From assembly GCF_000711695.1 (NCBI RefSeq), contig NW_013546912.1, forward strand, positions 1 through 59,773: a stretch of 59,773 nt of DNA, in the 5' to 3' direction. A model generated the notes under the pieces. It did not search any database. It saw only the letters and a list, made by a program, of their open reading frames with translations, and was not told the DNA's origin. Made by a program: the position numbers and the translations under genes. Origin of the DNA: Tilletiaria anomala UBC 951 (lineage: Eukaryota > Basidiomycota > Exobasidiomycetes > Georgefischeriales > Tilletiariaceae). Position 1 is the stretch's first letter. The number at the start of each line of letters is the position of its first letter. This document shows, one piece after another, positions 12,801-24,998 of the stretch.

Positions 12801-15800
12801 CCGCGCCAAGAATCCGATTCTGCTCTCAAGCCCAATCGCATCTCTTCCAAGCCAATCGCCGAGCAATGACTACGCTCGTAATGCAGACCTTTCAAAGGAA
12901 CGCCTGGAATCAGCCATCGCTTTGCTACCGCCTCGACCTAACGGAAAGCCTCCGCTGTCCGAGCCTTTGACGGCTGCGCCCATGATGACCTCGGGTTCTT
13001 TTAGCGGAACAGATGAATTGAAGTCGATAACACCCACGGAAGGCAAAGGGCAAAAGCGACGTTCCGGCATGATTGACTACAGCGCGAAGAGAACCTCGGC
13101 ACGGCGCCAGGCTATTGCGGAAGATGAGGAGGATGCCGAGGAAGCAGTTCTGTCGCTGGGACTTTCAACCGAGTCTGTTGAGACTTCTGCGTACGTGTCG
13201 GATACGCCCGAGGTGCAACACCAGCCGAGTCTTCGACGACAATCGAGCTTATCCAATGCGAATTCGCCACCACTGGACAGTGAACTCAGCAACCGAAACA
13301 GCGTTATTTCGCTGTCGAACACGGGCGTTCTAAATTCATTTACGCGTCGCACTTCACTGCTCTTGAACACGCCGCCACCCAATGAACCACTCCCTCCTCG
13401 ACCACATTCAACTCAATTCTCCCCAAAGCCAATTCTGCTTGGATTTGAAGAGCGCGCTACATCACCACCGCCTCACGCACAAGAGACCGCACGGCCGGCT
13501 TCGCCACCGACATCTTATACAACATCGTATACACCGACATCGAACCGACGACACTCCTCGAGTGATTCGCCTGCCGGGATGCCCAAGATGAGCATAGCAA
13601 TGCCCATGCTGGTCGCGGACAGTCCTACCGTGTATCCGACCATCAGTCCAGAGTTTGTGGGCGGGCCACGATCGCCCTCGCCTCGGCCATTCCAAACATT
13701 GCAGTCAATCAGTGGTATGAGAGACTCGAGCGCCGGGAGCATCAGGAGTGCGCAGTCAGTCGCATCAAAGGAACATGCGCGCGTCGGCTCTCCCAGTCTG
13801 CGCAGCGTGAAGAGCAAGGATTCTGCGCCGTCGCATCCAAAAGCAACCAAAACATCGATCTTAGCAAGTATATCCGGCGCTAGCAAAGTTCTCGCCGGCA
13901 AAACGGGCGTGGAGCCTTTGACAAGGAGCAAGTCCAAAAGGACACGTCATCAAGGCTCAGTTAGTTACGCCTTCAACGCGCTGCATCGATCACCGGCAGA
14001 CCACACACGCCCGATCCCTTCGCGCACCCTGACCATAGCTGCATCGCGCAGAGAACAAATGGCGAACATGTTTGATTCGCTCGCTGAATCATCTGCCATG
14101 TCCTCAGCTGGATCGACAGGCACAGCCACTACGCCGCCAGCTTTGGCAGACCAGCCCCCGAGCTACCCCACAAAGCGACCTCAAAGTGCTGATGTTACCT
14201 CGTCATTTGCCAACGGTTTGGCAGAGTGGTCCCAGTCCCTGCCTGCTCTTGCGGACGTGTTAGCCGAAACGAGTCGGACCCTGTCTATAGCATCGATGGA
14301 CCCTGCGGGCATCATCTCGAATCGGACGATCCCTATCGAGAAGGCGCAACTACCAGCGTTGCGTTCTCAAAGTGACAGTGACATATCGCAGGGTACGGCT
14401 TGCCGTACCCGCCGAGGCTTTGTCAAGGAGGAAGACATATCAATCGAGACAATCCCAGAAGAAGCGCCGGAAGTGGACATTACCCCATCCAAGCTCAAAA
14501 CCTTGCGGCTGCGCAAGGCCGAGCTCGATGAGTGGGTCAAAACCTCAACTTGGGACGACTTGCTCATCATCCGCTACCTACACGCATTTGGAAAGGTGAG
14601 CCCGATAGGCTGTCCCTCTGTTTCGCGTTGCCAAGGCTGACTGAAAGGACTTGCTAAAGGACCTCAAGCGGGTGAAGGCAATAAAAGTGCTGGACCCAGC
14701 AGAGATCAAGGGCTCCGCCTTCCCAGCAGCAGACGAGTGGAAACACATCAAGCCCAATGGCACCGTACCATTCATTCGCATGGGGTACTACTTGGCCTCC
14801 CTCACGGCATTTGCGACCACCATCTTCTCGAGCACGCCTGTTCGTCTTGACCGACCCGACACTGAGCCTTCTGCCACTGCCTCCCTTGAGAGCGAAAGAG
14901 TGGTTCAGCGTGACGGAACGGACACGCATGAACGACTCTACATCACGGCTTTCCCGATTTATAGAGGCATCGTGGGCGGCATTTGTGACCTCTCCATGTG
15001 GAAGAGCAAGAAAAGGACGTTTGTCGTTATGAGCGTGAGTATGCGTCTTGCACTTGAAGCTTTTTCTAGACTCATCCAGTAAACGAAGCATCCCCCTTTC
15101 GCGATGTCCAGGCCTACTTCATATTGTGGAGATTTCAACTCTTGTCGTACGCCGCAATTGTTGTGCCGTTGCTCTGGCTCCTCAAGATGCGCGACCACCC
15201 ACCTGCTCCAGAGCTCCTTCGACACTCGATGCTCACAAGGGCGCATCGACTCTTGCTCGCCAAACAAACTGCGGTGCTGTCAGAGAGCAAGCAGGCTAAA
15301 CCTTTGACCCCAGACGCTGCCACCAGTCACGGGGCAACAGCTGTTCAAGTGGGGGCGGATGAACTCGCAGCCATGCATGAGCGGGCTAAAAATTTAGCGC
15401 TCTGGAGATCTCCTCCCTCCACCTTGCGGGTCTTCGCCTGGTTGACGATGGGATTGATTGCCCTTGCAAGCATCGACCGTGACACCCTCTCTTACTTTTC
15501 GGGCTTGGCTTTCGGCATTTGGTTCTTCTTCTTGTCGGCCTTTTGGACGCGATTCCCGTGGCTTTGCCCTATCCCCGGGCTTTTGAGCAACTTTCGGGAC
15601 ACACCGAATGACGACGAATGCGCCATGGAAGCCATTAGGACACGCGCCTCGGCGGGAAAACCAGTTCTCGACGATGCGATTATGCTGCTGACTTTGCGTC
15701 AGCTCGGTGAGGACGACTTCCGGAATCCAACGGATGGTCGTGAGTGCATAAATGCTTCCTCGTTATTATTTTGACTTGGCTTCTGACACTCTATAATGTA

Positions 15801-16188
15801 TAGAGTATTGTGGCATCTTCCAGTCGCAGGAGGGATACCTCGTTATCTCGTCGCATCGAATCCTGTTCCAAGCGGTAGACTCCGAAATGATTTTGCAAGA
15901 AGTGCAACTGGAACGGATTACATCACTTGCCAAGGTCAACACTATTGGCCAGATGATCTCGGGAAAAGTAGATGGCGACATTGAAGGAGTTGTGCAGAGA
16001 CCCATCAATGGATTGCAGATCGGAGTCAAGGGACAAAAGGTGCAAATCTTTTGCTCGCGGATCACGAACATGGCACTGACTCTCATGTGCACTCGCAGGA
16101 GCCACTCAACTTTATTAATTTGTACAACCGTGATGAGGCCTTCAATCGCATCTTGGCGATTTCGCCGATCCATTGGCAAGCCTGTTAG
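9823..16188 (+). CDS. Large GRAM-domain membrane protein with long disordered N-terminus
   Basis: Exons 9823..14595, 14648..15034, 15112..15739, 15804..16039, 16099..16188 give about 2037 residues. The first roughly 1560 residues are Ser/Pro/Ala/Glu-rich, repetitive in composition and probably disordered. The C-terminal 450 are folded-looking: a helical segment (LDEWVKTSTWDDLLIIRYLHAFGK), then hydrophobic stretches AYFILWRFQLLSYAAIVVPLLWLL, FAWLTMGLIALAS and YFSGLAFGIWFFFLSAFW, which are likely membrane segments or hairpins, then a GRAM/PH-like fold (YLVISSHRILFQ ... EPLNFINLYNRDEAFNRI). The order of membrane region then GRAM recalls GRAMD4 and fungal DUF3292-type proteins, but I cannot confirm homology. 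A role at ER or organelle membranes with lipid binding is inference. The last exon was placed because KGQK joins EPLNFIN in frame at a good GT...AG intron. Confidence 0.75.
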
Positions 16189-16275
16189 GGTTTGAGAAAG
16201 CGATATCTAGCATTCAATACCACCAAAAACACGTCAGGACTAGTGAGGAGAAAATACAGTGGCAGGAGCACACAG

Positions 16276-17722
16276 TCAAGTGCAGTTTCTAGTTGTATTA
16301 TTGAACATGTACCGAGGCAACTTATCACCAGCCGCGCGAATGTAAACGTTGCCTGTTGGCCCTTCGATAGCCGAGGGATTGTCTGTCGCGACAAAACCTT
16401 GGTCAAGCTTCTCTTGCTTCATCTGGGCAACGAGCTGTAACAAGTCCACCACGGCCTGCGGGTCGGTTTGGAAGTGCATCACGAGACGCTGTGTACGCAC
16501 ATACAGCGGATCTGACAGACGCTCGGCGCGCTCGGTGAGCTCCGCAGGATGGATTCCAACGGATTGTGTGTCGATGAAGAGCTGGACAGAACCAGGCACT
16601 GCACTAAGCGAAGTAATACAAATCAAATGGCCACTTTATACTCACCATCCCGGTTTCCGCAGGTGTGATGATTCTTACGCCGAGCTTCTCAAGCTCGGCC
16701 TGTGCGTACCGCGCAAGCTCGTGCGTCGCTTTGAGCTTCGGTAAGCTGGTCTCAACTGCTAGCTTTGCCGCTGCAGCGAGCGGCCCAGTTTGTCTCTGAC
16801 CGGCTCCGAAAATCTTGCGGAAGTGCCTGGCTTTTCGAATAAACTTTGCTGGACCGGCGAGAATAGATCCTACGGGTGCACCAAGACCTTTGGAGAAGCA
16901 CATGTTCACTGTATCGAATGGCTTGCAGAGAGTATGGATGGGCGTGTCTGTTTCGGCTGCAACATTCCACAGACGTGCGCCGTCGACGTGCATCTGAATG
17001 CCAAGGTGGTGGGCCTCATTGGCGATGCGAACGATCTCCTCTTGCGGAAAAATGGTGCCGTTCAGCGTGTTCTCCAGGCAAATCAGGCGTGTCGGGGCAG
17101 AATGCACCTCTTCCTCGGCGAGCACCAGCCGTGGTTCAATGTCCTCCCATGTGAGGTGATGCTTGTTGCTCGGTGTGATGGGAATCATATGTGCTCCAGA
17201 GTGGAATGCGGCTCCGCCTGACTCGTATGTATTAATATGGGAGCGAACGTCGCACACAATGGAGTACGGCGGTTGATGGAGATGGGTGCGAATAGCGAGC
17301 TGGTTCGACAATGTGCCTGTGGCAACAAAAAGTGCGGCTTCTTTACCCGTAAGCGCAGCAATCTGGGCCTCAAAGGCAGTTGTCGTCGCATCTTCTTCAT
17401 ACACGTCGTCCCCACGGCTGGCATTAGCCATCACTATAAACATGTCATCCGTGGGAATGGTCAGCGTATCGGAGCGAAAGTCTCGACTGACACGGTGAAG
17501 CATGGCAACATTGTCGTGTTTGTCCACCACGGCCTCCGGCCCTTTCGAGAGACTTTGCGTTCGCGTCGGAGGCGGCAGCTTGAAATCTGAAGCAGTTATG
17601 GACGATGGCGCTGACGGAGGCGCTGCGATGGTGAAGACTGTCATCTTGGGGAAGAGCCGTCGTGACACAGGCCGAGGGATAGGTCGGATTGTGAGATGCA
17701 GGGACCATGCACGCGTTGCCAT
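16276..17722 (-). CDS. GLY1: L-threonine aldolase (PLP enzyme)
   Basis: Exons complement(16276..16581, 16646..17722) give about 460 residues. Reaction: cleavage of L-threonine or L-allo-threonine to glycine and acetaldehyde, a main source of glycine in yeast. Seen: DFRSDT (81-86) near the start of the fold, the HVDGARLWN loop (245-253) whose Asp contacts the pyridoxal ring, and the Schiff-base lysine Lys278 in CFSKGLGAPVGS. The intron is GTGAGT...GTCCAG, joining ETGM to LFIDTQSVG. Residues 1-26 (MATRAWSLHLTIRPIPRPVSRR...) are basic and lack acids, like a mitochondrial presequence; a second Met at 27 could give a cytosolic form. The C-terminus runs about 25 residues past the fold. It ends 88 bases from the GRAM gene, tail to tail. 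Confidence 0.93.
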
Positions 17723-18228
17723 GTGCGCCAGCCGTTCGGTTGATCGTGTTGCAAATTAAGCGGGTAGCTTTTGTTCTATCTTTTCCTCGCAGATAAGTTG
17801 CTTCAATGGCAAACGATGTCTAGAAGAGAGTGTTGCATGCGATCAATTCAAGGTGGGAAGAAAATCATGATGATGATGATGAATGACTGATCCGTACATG
17901 AGGAGTTCAGGATACAGACACGATTAATCAGAGCGCCTTGATGTTTCGGTGGAGCGACGAGGAAGAGAGGGTTTTAGTATCGCCTTCGAACAACGCGTTG
18001 GAATGCTAGCAACGCGACCGATGATAGTTTACATCACTTTCGCCTTTTCTTCCATTTTCCACCCCGAGCCATTGGCATCGCACACGGCAGACAGGCTCGT
18101 GCAAGCGTCGCCCTTAGACAGAAAAGGTGAATGCAATAATTTGCGTTGGCCTAGAGACATTGCGCGCGACTCGGCCCTTTGCCTGCCAGGACAGCCAGTA
18201 CAAGGAGGTTGGGTGTGCTGCACGAGCC
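17723..18228. promoter_or_regulatory. Shared GLY1/SPT8 divergent promoter
   Basis: This 506-base interval lies between divergent start codons. It contains a short (ATG)n microsatellite around 17869-17884 and an A/T-rich stretch near 17790-17880, but no recognised operator. No gene is supported here. Confidence 0.5.
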
Positions 18229-21200
18229 ATGGCTCTGCATCAAGAAGACGACCCGGACGAGTTCGAGGAGGAGGAGATGGAGGAGGAGATGGATGAAAAT
18301 GATGGAGATGAAGCTGAGATGGAAAGTGACGATATGGACGACTACTCTGGTGAAGATTTTGACGACGGCGAGGAGGAGGAAGATGAGGAAATGGAACGTC
18401 CCAGCGACGATGATGAGACCGACGTGGAAGGTGAGGCTCGCATCGATCAATTGACAATGTGGATCACGCCACTGATACTGCCATTCTAATCTAATACTAA
18501 TCATCAGAGAATGCGCATGAGTCTGGCCGCCTCTCACCCTCCCATGTTGGGATCGCTGGTTCGCGGCCGGGCGTGCAATCTGAGTACCAACGCATCACCA
18601 AGGCTCGCCTTGATGACTACCTGTCTTATTTTCACACCCTCTCGTCCCATGTCGCCGCGTCCCATCCTTATTCTACCTACCAATCTGCCATCTCTTATTC
18701 AACAGAGCCATTGGCGGCATGCCCGACGCTATCGGCGCATGTTCATTGCATGGCTCAATCTGCTGATGGCACCGTGCTCCTGAGCGGAGGCAGCGATGGC
18801 TACATTCGGCGATACGATGTCTACGGTACGGTCAATGGCAAGAGCTTGCTGACTGCTAGCGTGCGCCATCAGTTTCCGGAAGGTTTCAACAAGGGTGGAC
18901 TCATGAGCGCTTTCTATGCGAATGAAGAGGACGAGGACGATGATGCCAGCGCCGCGGCTTCTCCGCAGCCCAAGCAGAGTGTACCGAGCAAGGTAAAGGG
19001 GAAAAAAGGCAAAGGCAAAAAGCGCCAGGACGATAATGACGATGGCGCTGATGAAGAAGAGGAAGAAGGTGACGGCGGGCGACAGCCACCCCCCGTGGCA
19101 GCAGTCCATTCTATCGCCTGTCAGGCAGACGCACTCTGGGCTTTGGTCGGCTCCGAATCAGGAGCGATCAATCTCATGACCTTGCGACACACCCAACAAC
19201 AGCTCCACAATGGCGGTCCAAACCCTCCGCCAACTAACGGCGGCAGCACAAGCGTTCCGCGAAGACGCAATGGCTATACCCATCACGTATTGCGTCGACA
19301 CAATGGCCCAGTTTCTAGCTTGGTATTGACGCCAGACCAGCGCGGCTTCGTCAGCGGAGGGTGGGACAAGAATGTTCTACAGTGGGACCTGGATACGGGC
19401 CAGGTCGTCAGGGAGTATCCGTATCACGTGGGTCAAATCAGCAGCTTGAGTTTCCGTCCACTCAGACCAGGCGTGCACGTACCGAAATCGCGAGATGCGA
19501 GCGTCATCAGCATCCATGCCAGTGCTTTGGAAGAAAGTACAGCCCCTCAAAGCCAAGTCACACTGCCTTCCTCGCCTATCAAAAGTGCTCGTACCGACTC
19601 CAAAACCCCTGACCCAGAAGGAGGGCACAAGAGGAGCCGGAGCCGAAGTTCGACGCTCGAGCCCGCGCCCGCACCAAGTCATCGCAGTCGCAGCAGAAGT
19701 CAAGTCACGGCTCCAGATTTCCTATCTAGTGTTCAGGAGCATTCAGAGAACCCCACGGCTGCAAAGAGTCCGAGCACGGCTCTTGCTCCTGCTCCGGACT
19801 TGCCCGAAGCAAAAGTTGATGCGGACGGCGACACACCCATGCGAGGAAGCTCTCTGCAAAAAAATCAGCAAGTTGTAGCAGCGAGCGCCCCGGTATTTGA
19901 TGCGACAGGAGACGATCCTTCGACAGCAGCGCCAACAATAAACGACAGCCAGCAGCTCGGGACGATGGACGAAGATCTTGCGCTCGAGCGTGAGCTGAAT
20001 GAGTCTTTGGGGATTGAATTCGGTGGCGCTACGGGCCCGGGGTGCAGCGACAGTGCTTTTGAAACGACAGCGGGGCCTGTCAACGTCAACGAGGATGAGG
20101 ATGATATCGCACTCATGGGCATCACCAACATGGGCAAAGTTGCTGTGCAAAGTGCATCCTTACCTGCTGGGGCGAAGAGCACTGAGCGTAAAGGGAGCAC
20201 ATCGAGTACTGCTGCCAAGAGGAAGAAGAAGCAGGCGCCAGCCGATTCGGATGCGGACTCTCTCTTTGGAGACAGCTCGGACGCTTCCGCTGCTGACCCA
20301 GATGCAGATGCGGACGCTGATGGCGAGGCGGACGAGACATTGGATGTGGCCGTCCCAGCAAGGACAGAGGGAGCTCAGGATGGCTTCAGGAACCAGTCCG
20401 GCGGGGTTCTCGCCCGAAAGGAAGTTGTCGCTGATGCCGACACTGACGCCGATGCCGACGGAGAAGCTGATGCAGATGGGGAGGCGGATGCAGAAGGCGG
20501 AGATGAAGATGCGCCCTCCGACGACGAGCCTTTACTGATGCTTAGCAGCAAAAAACACGCCGGTCTTGCGCTCCCGACCGACGCGAAGGCTTTAGCAAAG
20601 ACTAATGGGAAGGCTGCAGGAACAACTGCTAATGGAGCCAGCAGGATAGGACCAGCTAATTCCAAGTCCACCCTGTCGAAGTCATCTCTTGGGAGCTTGA
20701 CGGCATCGGCAGGCTTCGACGCAGATGTCTCACGATTCAGCCCTGACGTTCTGCTGACCACCACGCTAGGTGGGCAGGTAATGTTGTGGGATAGGAGGGT
20801 TCCAGCAGACGCAAAAGGGGGCGTGCGGGCGCTACCTTTACCCGAAAAGACTCCGCCATGGTGCGCTACAGCCAGCTGGTCCACATATGGGGACCGCATC
20901 TATGTTGGCCGCAGGAACGAAGTGATTGAGGAGTGGGATCTTCGCGCTTTATCAAGCTCCCAAAATGGAACCAACGGTTCTGCCGCGGACGGCATGGTGT
21001 GGCGTGGCATGGGCCACCCACGAATGCTCCGAGCTTTAAAGCTGCCGACTGGGTGTGGACCCGTCACGTCAATCACCAGCATGCCAAACGACAAGCACAT
21101 CATATGCGGCTCGCAGGACAATGTGAGGTTGTGGGACACGAGCCTCAGTCAGGAAGGCGGGAAGGTACCTTTTAAGATTGTCGCCGGTCATAACGGCGCG

Positions 21201-21387
21201 ATGGTCTCGAGTCTTCGTGAGTGGCCGGTGGATATCGTTCTTTAAGAGTATTGACTGAGCCATAATCTCGATTTACCTAGTCCTGGATCCCACCTCCCGA
21301 TTCCTCTATGTCGCATCCGGAGATCGCGGCTGGATGGGCAACAGCTCCGAAAGCATCCTGATACACGAGGTCACTCCAGTCTTATAG
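18229..21387 (+). CDS. SPT8: SAGA complex subunit Spt8 (WD40)
   Basis: Exons 18229..18430, 18508..21216, 21281..21387 give about 1005 residues. Known role: Spt8 links the SAGA coactivator to TATA-binding protein in RNA polymerase II transcription. Seen: a highly acidic N-terminus (EDDPDEFEEEEM), then WD repeats beginning HVHCMAQSADGTVLLSGGSDGYIRRYDVYG with the typical NGKSLLTASVRHQFPEGFNKGG insert, RHNGPVSSLVLTPDQRGFVSGGWDKNVLQWDLDTG, and the family C-terminus SGDRGWMGNSSESILIHEV in the last exon. Between propeller blades lies an extra segment of roughly 400 residues (about 380-780) that is Ser/Pro-rich and contains Asp/Ala repeats. Yeast Spt8 has about 600 residues, so most of the size difference is this insertion. 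The first in-frame ATG was chosen. Confidence 0.93.
20221..20530 (+). repeat. Acidic Asp-Ala-Asp coding repeats inside SPT8
   Basis: The frame encodes runs such as PDADADADGEADE and TDADADGEADADGEADAEG, built from GATGCGGAC/GCCGATGC-type codons. These are imperfect internal repeats within the lineage-specific insertion of Spt8, not a mobile element. Confidence 0.7.
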
Positions 21388-21422
21388 CATGCCCCTATAT
21401 CATGCATTACTGCAGGTACATT

Positions 21423-23851
21423 CTACACATTTAACTTGTTCTCGAGGCTCTTGCTGTCCTTAAGCGCAACCAGCGCATCCACGATCTGCGCCAGGGCTTT
21501 CCTCTCGTCGCGTCCTTTTTGCCCGATATTGTCCCGATTCCTGACATTAACGCTCTTATCCTGTTTCTCTTCATGGCCGACGACTAGGATAAAGTTGTAC
21601 TGCGCGATCTCTCCATTGCGGATCTTCTTCGGCAGTGTGGCGTCTGAGAGGTCGACATCTGCATAGAGTCCCTTGCCCCACAGCGTGCGCCTGACCTCTT
21701 CTGCATAGTCAAAGACCGAGTTCGTGACGGGAATGACGACGACCTGCCGCGGTGACATCCAGAAAGGCCATTTGCCCGCAAAGTGCTCCGTAAGAATGGC
21801 GATGAAACGTTCCAAGGAGCCGAGGATAGCGCGATGGATCATGACCGGGCGGTCTGAGTCGCCATTCTCTAGCGTGCCCGTGCCTGGCTGGCACCGGAAA
21901 CGCAGGTCAAAGCGGTTGGGCAGATTAAAGTCAAGCTGGATGGTTGCGCACTGGAAGGAGCGCTTCATGGCGTCCTGGATGTCAATGTCGATCTTGGGCC
22001 CATAGAAGGCTCCGTCACCCGGGTTGGTCTCCCACTTCCCTGGGACGAACTTCTCGAGCGCAGACTTGAGACGCGCTTCCGCTGCATCCCAGACAGGGAT
22101 GTCGCCGATGAATTTTTCTGGGCGCGTTGACAAGCCGAGCTTAAAGGTGAACCCGAATTTGCCGTACACAGCGTCGAGGAAGCTAAAGCAGCTCGCCATT
22201 TCCTCTTCGATCTGTCGGAGGCAGGAGAGAGCAAATTTAGGCTCGTGCCCAATTCGCTCGGAAACTTCACCAAAAACTCACCTGCGAAGTCATGCAGAAA
22301 ATGTGCGCATCATCTTGGACGAAGCGCCTGACTCTGGTCAAGCCACTGAGGGCACCGCTGGCCTCATTCCTGTGGATGACACCAAACTCGGCCAAACGCA
22401 TGGGCATCTCCCGGTAGCTCCGGTCTCTGCTGCCAAAGATCAGGCAGTGGCCAGGGCAGTTCATCGGCTTGAGGCCGAACGTTTCGGTCTTGTCGACGGT
22501 GAGCGTGAACATGTCGTCCTTGTAGTTGGCCCAATGCCCGGAGGTCTCCCACAGCTTGCTGTTGTACATGTTGGGCGAACCCACCTCGGTGAAGCCGCGC
22601 ATCCTGTACTCACCCTTGATGTAGTCCGTCAGACAGTTGTAGATGCGCATGCCGTGCGGAAGCCAGAAGCACGAGCCAGGTGACATGTCGTGGAAGAAGA
22701 ACAGCTCCTGCTCCTTGCCAATCTTTCTGTGATCGCGCTTGGCGGCCTCTTCGAGGAACTGCTTGTACTCCTTCATCTGCTTCGTGTCAGGGAAGGAAAT
22801 TCCGTAGAGTCGCTGCAGTGAGTCATTGTTCTGGTCGCCGAGGAAATATGATGCCGAGTTCTTCAGCACGCTCATCGCCTTGATTCGGCCCGTGTGGGGA
22901 ATGTGGGGACCGACACAGAGGTCAACCATAGGCCCGCAGCGGTAGACCGTGGTAGAGGTACCATCTGGAATCTTAGAGTTGATGATGTGCTGCTTGTACT
23001 TATTGTATTTGAACATCTCCAACAGGTTCTCTTTGGTGACCTTCAGTCGTTCGAACGGCTGCTTTTCCTTAATCGCTCTTGAGATGAGCGTCTCTAGCGC
23101 CGGGAAGTCCTCCTGACGAGTCATTCGCCCCTCGCTCTCTCCCATACCCATCTCGTAGAAGAAGCCTTCCGATGTGGGCGGTCCGATGCAGAGATGGCAG
23201 CCATAGTGCTGCTCAGCCGCCTCGCCGAGCACATGTGCAGACGAGTGCCAAAAGACACGTTTTCCCTCGTCTGAGTTGAAATCAAAGAATTCTACCTTGC
23301 ATGATTTCTCCAGCGGACGCTCGAGGTCCCAGAGAGTCTCGTCGTCGACTTTGGAGATGACGATGCGCTCGGCAAGAGACTTGCTGATCGCTTTGGCAAT
23401 ATCCATTGGAGAGGTCTCCCACGCCTTGCCCGGCTTATTGCTCCCGTCTGGCAGGGTGATGTTGATGCCGTCTCGTGGCTGCGCTGCTGCGTGCGCATCT
23501 TGCTCCGCTTTGAGCTTCTCAAACAACTGAATACGATGCGAGAAGAAACTTGGCGTTGGAGTGAACTGATTGGGTCAAGACATGAAAGAGGCGCGGAGTC
23601 AGCCACTTAAGGAAGCAACCCGAACCAAATCAGAAAGAATATGGAAGACCCACCTCTAGCGGCACTCCACTGGCATCTCCCTTTCCCTTCTTATCTTTGT
23701 TGGCCTTTGGGGCCTTTAGCTTCGCATCGGTTCCGTCCTGCACCCTGAGCTTATCTGCCACAGCCTCTGACAGATTCGTAGCTGGGTCGCGAGCCTCGGC
23801 CGACGAGTGGAACGGGTGAGGCGCCGTCTGGGAAGTGTTTTCGGATGCCAT
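21423..23851 (-). CDS. THS1: Threonyl-tRNA synthetase
   Basis: Exons complement(21423..22211, 22282..23565, 23654..23851) give about 756 residues, close to the eukaryotic cytosolic enzyme. Reaction: ATP-dependent charging of tRNA-Thr. Seen: a Lys-rich N-terminal extension; [18 protein letters not shown] before a TGS domain (about 95-155); the editing domain with HSSAH (173-177); class II core with NCPGHC (zinc ligand Cys436) and motif 2 around [24 protein letters not shown]; and a C-terminal anticodon-binding domain ([17 protein letters not shown] onward). Intron 1 was placed by recovering the conserved SFFSHRI segment, intron 2 by joining MTSQ to [11 protein letters not shown]. Only one synthetase of this type is in the window, so dual cytosolic and mitochondrial use cannot be judged. 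Confidence 0.96.
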
Positions 23852-24411
23852 TTTTTCTAGCTGCTGGAACGTTTCCGACTTGCTGCAGGAGAACAACGGT
23901 GCATACAGCTCTATTCGCTGCGTATAACGCACATATTGCTGTACCTCGAAAGGAAGTTGTGCTGGAGTCACACCCCCTCACAGCATCTCTCGTTGGAATC
24001 CCTCAACTGCAGGAGAAGAAAAGAGTTTCTATTCGGGAAAGAGCACACGACAGCACAAGCCGCTGCGAACTTAATTAGGGTTATGTTCACCCTGTCTCCA
24101 ACTTACTGCACCTCTCCTTTTCGTGAGCTTGACTTGCTGGGAGTCTCTCTTCATCACTTCATCGTTCACGCTTTGTGCTGCAAAAGATAACGACGGATGA
24201 AGACACACGGGCAGTAGGAAGGATTTTTCATTGGCGCGAAACGAAGGATAGGCAGACGAAAGAGATGAGGTGAGTCCGCTTAGGCAAATCGTGCAGTCTT
24301 TGTGGAAAAACGATCGGAACTGACGAGGTTCCTTCTGTCCTTCCATCCACGCTTCTCCGCCCTGCCCCCTCTTTACAATACCCTTGCGGCGGCACACTGA
24401 CGGACGGGTGC
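23852..24411. promoter_or_regulatory. Shared ThrRS/SMD2 divergent promoter
   Basis: A 560-base interval between divergent starts, with no supported gene. It contains TTAGGGTTA at 24075-24083, a telobox-like core also seen in other intergenic intervals of this window. Confidence 0.55.
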
Positions 24412-24998
24412 ATGGTTCGACCGCGCAGCCAATACGCCAACGTACCGCGGTCAGAGCTGGACGAGGGCCAGATCCGGGAGCTGGAGGCATACGAGATCTC
24501 CCAAGGACCGCTCTCGGTACTGCAGCAGTCCGTACGCAACAACACGCAGATCCTCATCTCGCTACGAAACAACAAGAAGCTGCTGGCGCGGGTCAAGGCG
24601 TTTGACCGGCACAGCAACATGGTACTGGAGAACGTCAAAGAGGTGCGCATGCTCACCCTCGCAACCTGGCTTGGACGCTTTGCTGATGTTGGATGGGCAA
24701 TACGTTGCAGATGTGGACCGAAATTCCGAAAAACAAGAACAAAAAGCCTGTCAACGTGAGCGGATCGCCTGCTGCTCTGCGAATAAAGTAGGAAGAGTTA
24801 CAGAGCTGACGTAGTTACTATTCCTGATTATCGATCATCGACGGCACACAGAAGGACCGTTTCATCTCCAAGATGTTCCTCCGAGGGGACTCGGTGGTTC
24901 TTGGTAAGTACTGCCTTAACGACCCTGTTTGCGCACTCGGGTCTTTGAAGCTGACAGCATCTTGGTCGGATACTCTAGTTCTACGGAATACAGCATGA
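24412..24998 (+). CDS. SMD2: Small nuclear ribonucleoprotein Sm D2
   Basis: Exons 24412..24642, 24711..24755, 24852..24903, 24979..24998 give 115 residues, the normal family size. Known role: part of the seven-member Sm ring on U1, U2, U4 and U5 snRNAs in the spliceosome. Seen: [36 protein letters not shown] (Sm1, split in text), [13 protein letters not shown] and the Sm2 motif [16 protein letters not shown]. The second exon is only 45 nt and the last only 20 nt, yet all phases fit and the protein ends RNTA. It is intron-dense for its size, as is common for conserved short genes in basidiomycetes. Confidence 0.96.

Noticed and set aside
14651-16195. Separate small genes for the pieces following the 1,591-codon exon
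   Set aside because: All pieces join in phase through GT...AG introns into one membrane-GRAM protein, so they were treated as exons.
17868-17884. (ATG)n run as a regulatory site
   Set aside because: A short simple-sequence repeat with no supporting context beyond lying in a promoter.
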